Of a stretch of 30,483 bases of DNA, positions 29,217-30,483 are shown one piece after another. Under the pieces are notes generated by a model. The model made no database searches. It was not told the DNA's origin and saw only the letters and a program-made list of their open reading frames with translations. The number at the start of each line of letters is the position of its first letter. Within the stretch, counting starts at the first letter, position 1. This DNA is from Oscillospiraceae bacterium (GTDB lineage Bacteria; Bacillota_A; Clostridia; Oscillospirales; Oscillospiraceae). The stretch lies in NCBI GenBank assembly GCA_017627975.1, contig JAGAFT010000099.1:1-30483 (forward strand), in the 5' to 3' direction. The position numbers were made by a program, and so were the translations under genes.

Positions 29217-30117
29217 GAAGTGTCCTTTCGTTTGGTTTCAGATTCAGAAGAATGACGGCTGCCAGAATCAGCAGCACGCCGAGTCCGGAAGAGAGGGTCA
29301 AGGGCTCTGCGAAGACGAGCACGCCGATGAGGGTGGCGACCATCGGCTCGATGGTGGCGAGAATTCCGGCACGGCTGGCTTCAACGGTACGCAGGCCCAG
29401 CGTATAGGCCAGGAAGGGAACCACGGCGGTAATCAGCGCGGTGAGGCAGCAGAAGAGAAACAGACCGAGGGGAGAAGGAGCATTGGAGAGTTTTGCAATG
29501 ATTTCTGCCGGACGGCTGATGAACCAGGATCCCACCGCCGCGAAGAGAAACGTCCAGGTGGTGACGGAATAGGGGGAATAACGACGCAGCGCGACGGTGC
29601 CGAGAATGCTGTAGAGGCCGTAGCCAAAGCCGGAGCCGAGACCGATCAGAAGACCGGGCAGCGTGAGCCCGCCGCCGGAGAGACCGGAGACAAGAACGCA
29701 GCCAAGAAAGGCAAGCGTCAGGGCCAGAAGCTTCCTTCCGGTCAGCTTCTCATGGAAGAAAAGCACGGACATCAGCATGATCCAGATGGGGGAGGTATAG
29801 AGAAGGATTGCGGCCGTGGAGAGGGACATCATGTTGATGGCGGTGAAGTAGCAGGAGGAGAAAAAGAGTACGCTTCCTACACCAAGGCCGAGAAAGAGGG
29901 GCAGATCCCGCGGAGAGATGCGAAAGCCAGCCGGGTCGCGCAGAAGCTGGATCAGGCAGAAAAGGACCGCGGCCAAGGTCAGGCGGACAGAGGTGATCTG
30001 GATCGAGGTGAAGCCATAGGCCGAGAGCCTGCGGACGAAGATTCCCATACTGCCCCAGAAGATGCCCGCCAGGATGATGAGAGCGGGGCCGAGGACCGAG
30101 GGATTCGATTTTTTCAT
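29206..30117 (-). CDS. EamA/DMT-family transporter
   Basis: The start at 30117 (M-K-K-S-N-P) has AGGAAG upstream and gives 303 residues. The longer frame from 30213 is rejected because the promoter lies inside it. Ten hydrophobic helices in two five-helix repeats are visible, each repeat opening with a G-x-x-W-G/A-type EamA pattern ('ILAGIFWGSMGIFVRRL' in the first, 'LGSGFGYGLYSILG' in the second). Family members export or import amino acids, nucleosides or other metabolites by antiport. It overlaps the ParB-like/BMP gene by 11 bases and is the first gene of the operon with the phosphoesterase. The nucleoside-binding fold next door makes a nucleoside-like substrate a reasonable guess. Confidence 0.9.
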   Translation of the reverse strand: MKKSNPSVLGPALIILAGIFWGSMGIFVRRLSAYGFTSIQITSVRLTLAAVLFCLIQLLRDPAGFRISPRDLPLFLGLGVGSVLFFSSCYFTAINMMSLSTAAILLYTSPIWIMLMSVLFFHEKLTGRKLLALTLAFLGCVLVSGLSGGGLTLPGLLIGLGSGFGYGLYSILGTVALRRYSPYSVTTWTFLFAAVGSWFISRPAEIIAKLSNAPSPLGLFLFCCLTALITAVVPFLAYTLGLRTVEASRAGILATIEPMVATLIGVLVFAEPLTLSSGLGVLLILAAVILLNLKPNERTLHEI

Positions 30118-30183
30118 GTGTTGTGTCACTTCCTGTAAGCGCAACGCTCTCCCACCAAACCGAGTCCGGGGAGGTCGTGAGCA

Positions 30184-30213
30184 AGAATACATCATCACGC
30201 GGGGGAATGTCAA
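30184..30213 (-). promoter_or_regulatory. Promoter of the EamA / ParB-BMP / phosphoesterase operon
   Basis: On the minus strand, TTGACA (30213-30208), an 18-base spacer, and TATTCT (30189-30184). Start near 30177, 60 bases before the ATG at 30117. Confidence 0.65.
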
Positions 30214-30275
30214 GGGAAAGCTTGTATCTCGTATGCGGAACGGAACGGGAATACGGCAGCGGAAAGCAGAAGCGA

Positions 30276-30304
30276 TTGAGTTTTCAGGGGAAATGGATTA
30301 TAAT
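30276..30304 (+). promoter_or_regulatory. Promoter of the rightmost membrane-protein gene
   Basis: TTGAGT (30276-30281), a 17-base spacer, and a perfect TATAAT (30299-30304). It is divergent from the promoter at 30184-30213. Confidence 0.7.
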
Positions 30305-30366
30305 AATGAGAATCATACAAGGAAAGAGCGGCCGGCAGCCGCCATACGGAAAAAGAGGGAAATCGG

Positions 30367-30483
30367 ATGCAGGAGAACGACGCGCTGCAGATCCAATTGA
30401 GAAAAAACCAGGATACACTGAAAATCGTGGGGCTCGGCGTCATGGTTTTCGGTGTCTGGAGCATCGTCAAAACAATTCTGTAC
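30367..30483 (+). CDS. Start of a membrane protein, 3' end cut by window
   Basis: The ATG at 30367 follows AGAGGGAA and a consensus promoter, and the frame is open for 39 codons to the window end. The first 18 residues are polar ('ENDALQIQLRKNQD'), then a hydrophobic helix begins ('LKIVGLGVMVFGVWSIVK'). This fits a small integral membrane protein with a short cytoplasmic N-terminus. The family cannot be recognised from this piece. Confidence 0.6.
   Translation, partial: MQENDALQIQLRKNQDTLKIVGLGVMVFGVWSIVKTILY

Noticed and set aside
1..30483. CRISPR arrays, tRNA or rRNA genes, insertion sequences, prophage genes
   Set aside because: No regularly spaced repeats, tRNA cloverleaf ends, rRNA-like segments, transposase or phage structural motifs were seen on reading; very short or divergent ones could be missed without a search tool.

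Overview
The window is a GC-rich, gene-dense stretch of a low-complexity bacterial chromosome. It most likely comes from an anaerobic monoderm of the Clostridia, such as a gut Lachnospiraceae/Oscillospiraceae-type organism. The hints are AGGAGG-type ribosome sites, LacI and SpoIIE-type regulators, an ammonium channel fused to P-II, a double-glycine leader peptide, a lipobox lipoprotein and an Fe-S/flavin 'old yellow enzyme' of the BaiCD/BaiH/dienoyl-CoA reductase type. The species cannot be fixed from the sequence. I see no rRNA, tRNA, CRISPR array or insertion sequence.

Layout. 2-2416: the tail of a plus-strand catabolic operon (FG-GAP repeat protein, YhcH/NanQ-like sugar anomerase family protein, D-2-hydroxyacid dehydrogenase). 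2533-6308: a membrane-anchored Mrr-like nuclease, a Cache-HAMP-SpoIIE phosphatase, a small membrane protein and a convergent lipoprotein. 6535-8754: a Tat-exported flavin/Fe-S reductase. 9025-11791: an Amt-P-II fusion on the minus strand, a small four-helix membrane protein, and an orphan double-glycine-leader peptide with a four-cysteine core. 11947-16476: a divergent locus with a LacI regulator rightward and a DapA-family aldolase, an aberrant Nramp-family transporter and a TauE/SafE permease leftward. Two near-identical LacI-type operators sit on the two facing promoters. 16555-16968: a truncated Fe-S protein fused out of frame to a copy of the 3' end of the 6535-8754 gene. 17047-19210: an L,D-transpeptidase/VanX-type dipeptidase fusion, then a GNAT acetyltransferase with a tiny zinc-knuckle ORF ahead of it. 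19331-23761: a type III restriction-modification system. 23932-26547: a secreted protein of unknown function, a stand-alone winged helix and a YwaF-like membrane protein. 26680-30117: a tightly overlapping minus-strand operon (EamA transporter, cytoplasmic ParB-like/BMP-domain fusion, metallophosphoesterase). 30367-end: the start of a membrane protein.

Most noteworthy: (1) the EamA / ParB-like+BMP / phosphoesterase operon, whose 'substrate-binding protein' has no signal peptide and carries a ParB-like module; (2) the orphan double-glycine peptide; (3) an Nramp homologue that lacks all three canonical side-chain metal ligands; (4) a gap-free 126-nt duplication showing that an Fe-S protein gene was deleted into an OYE-type gene tail; (5) the L,D-transpeptidase-VanX fusion; (6) a mosaic, AT-richer central part of the type III methyltransferase. 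All functional roles are inferred from sequence read by eye; no database search was run.
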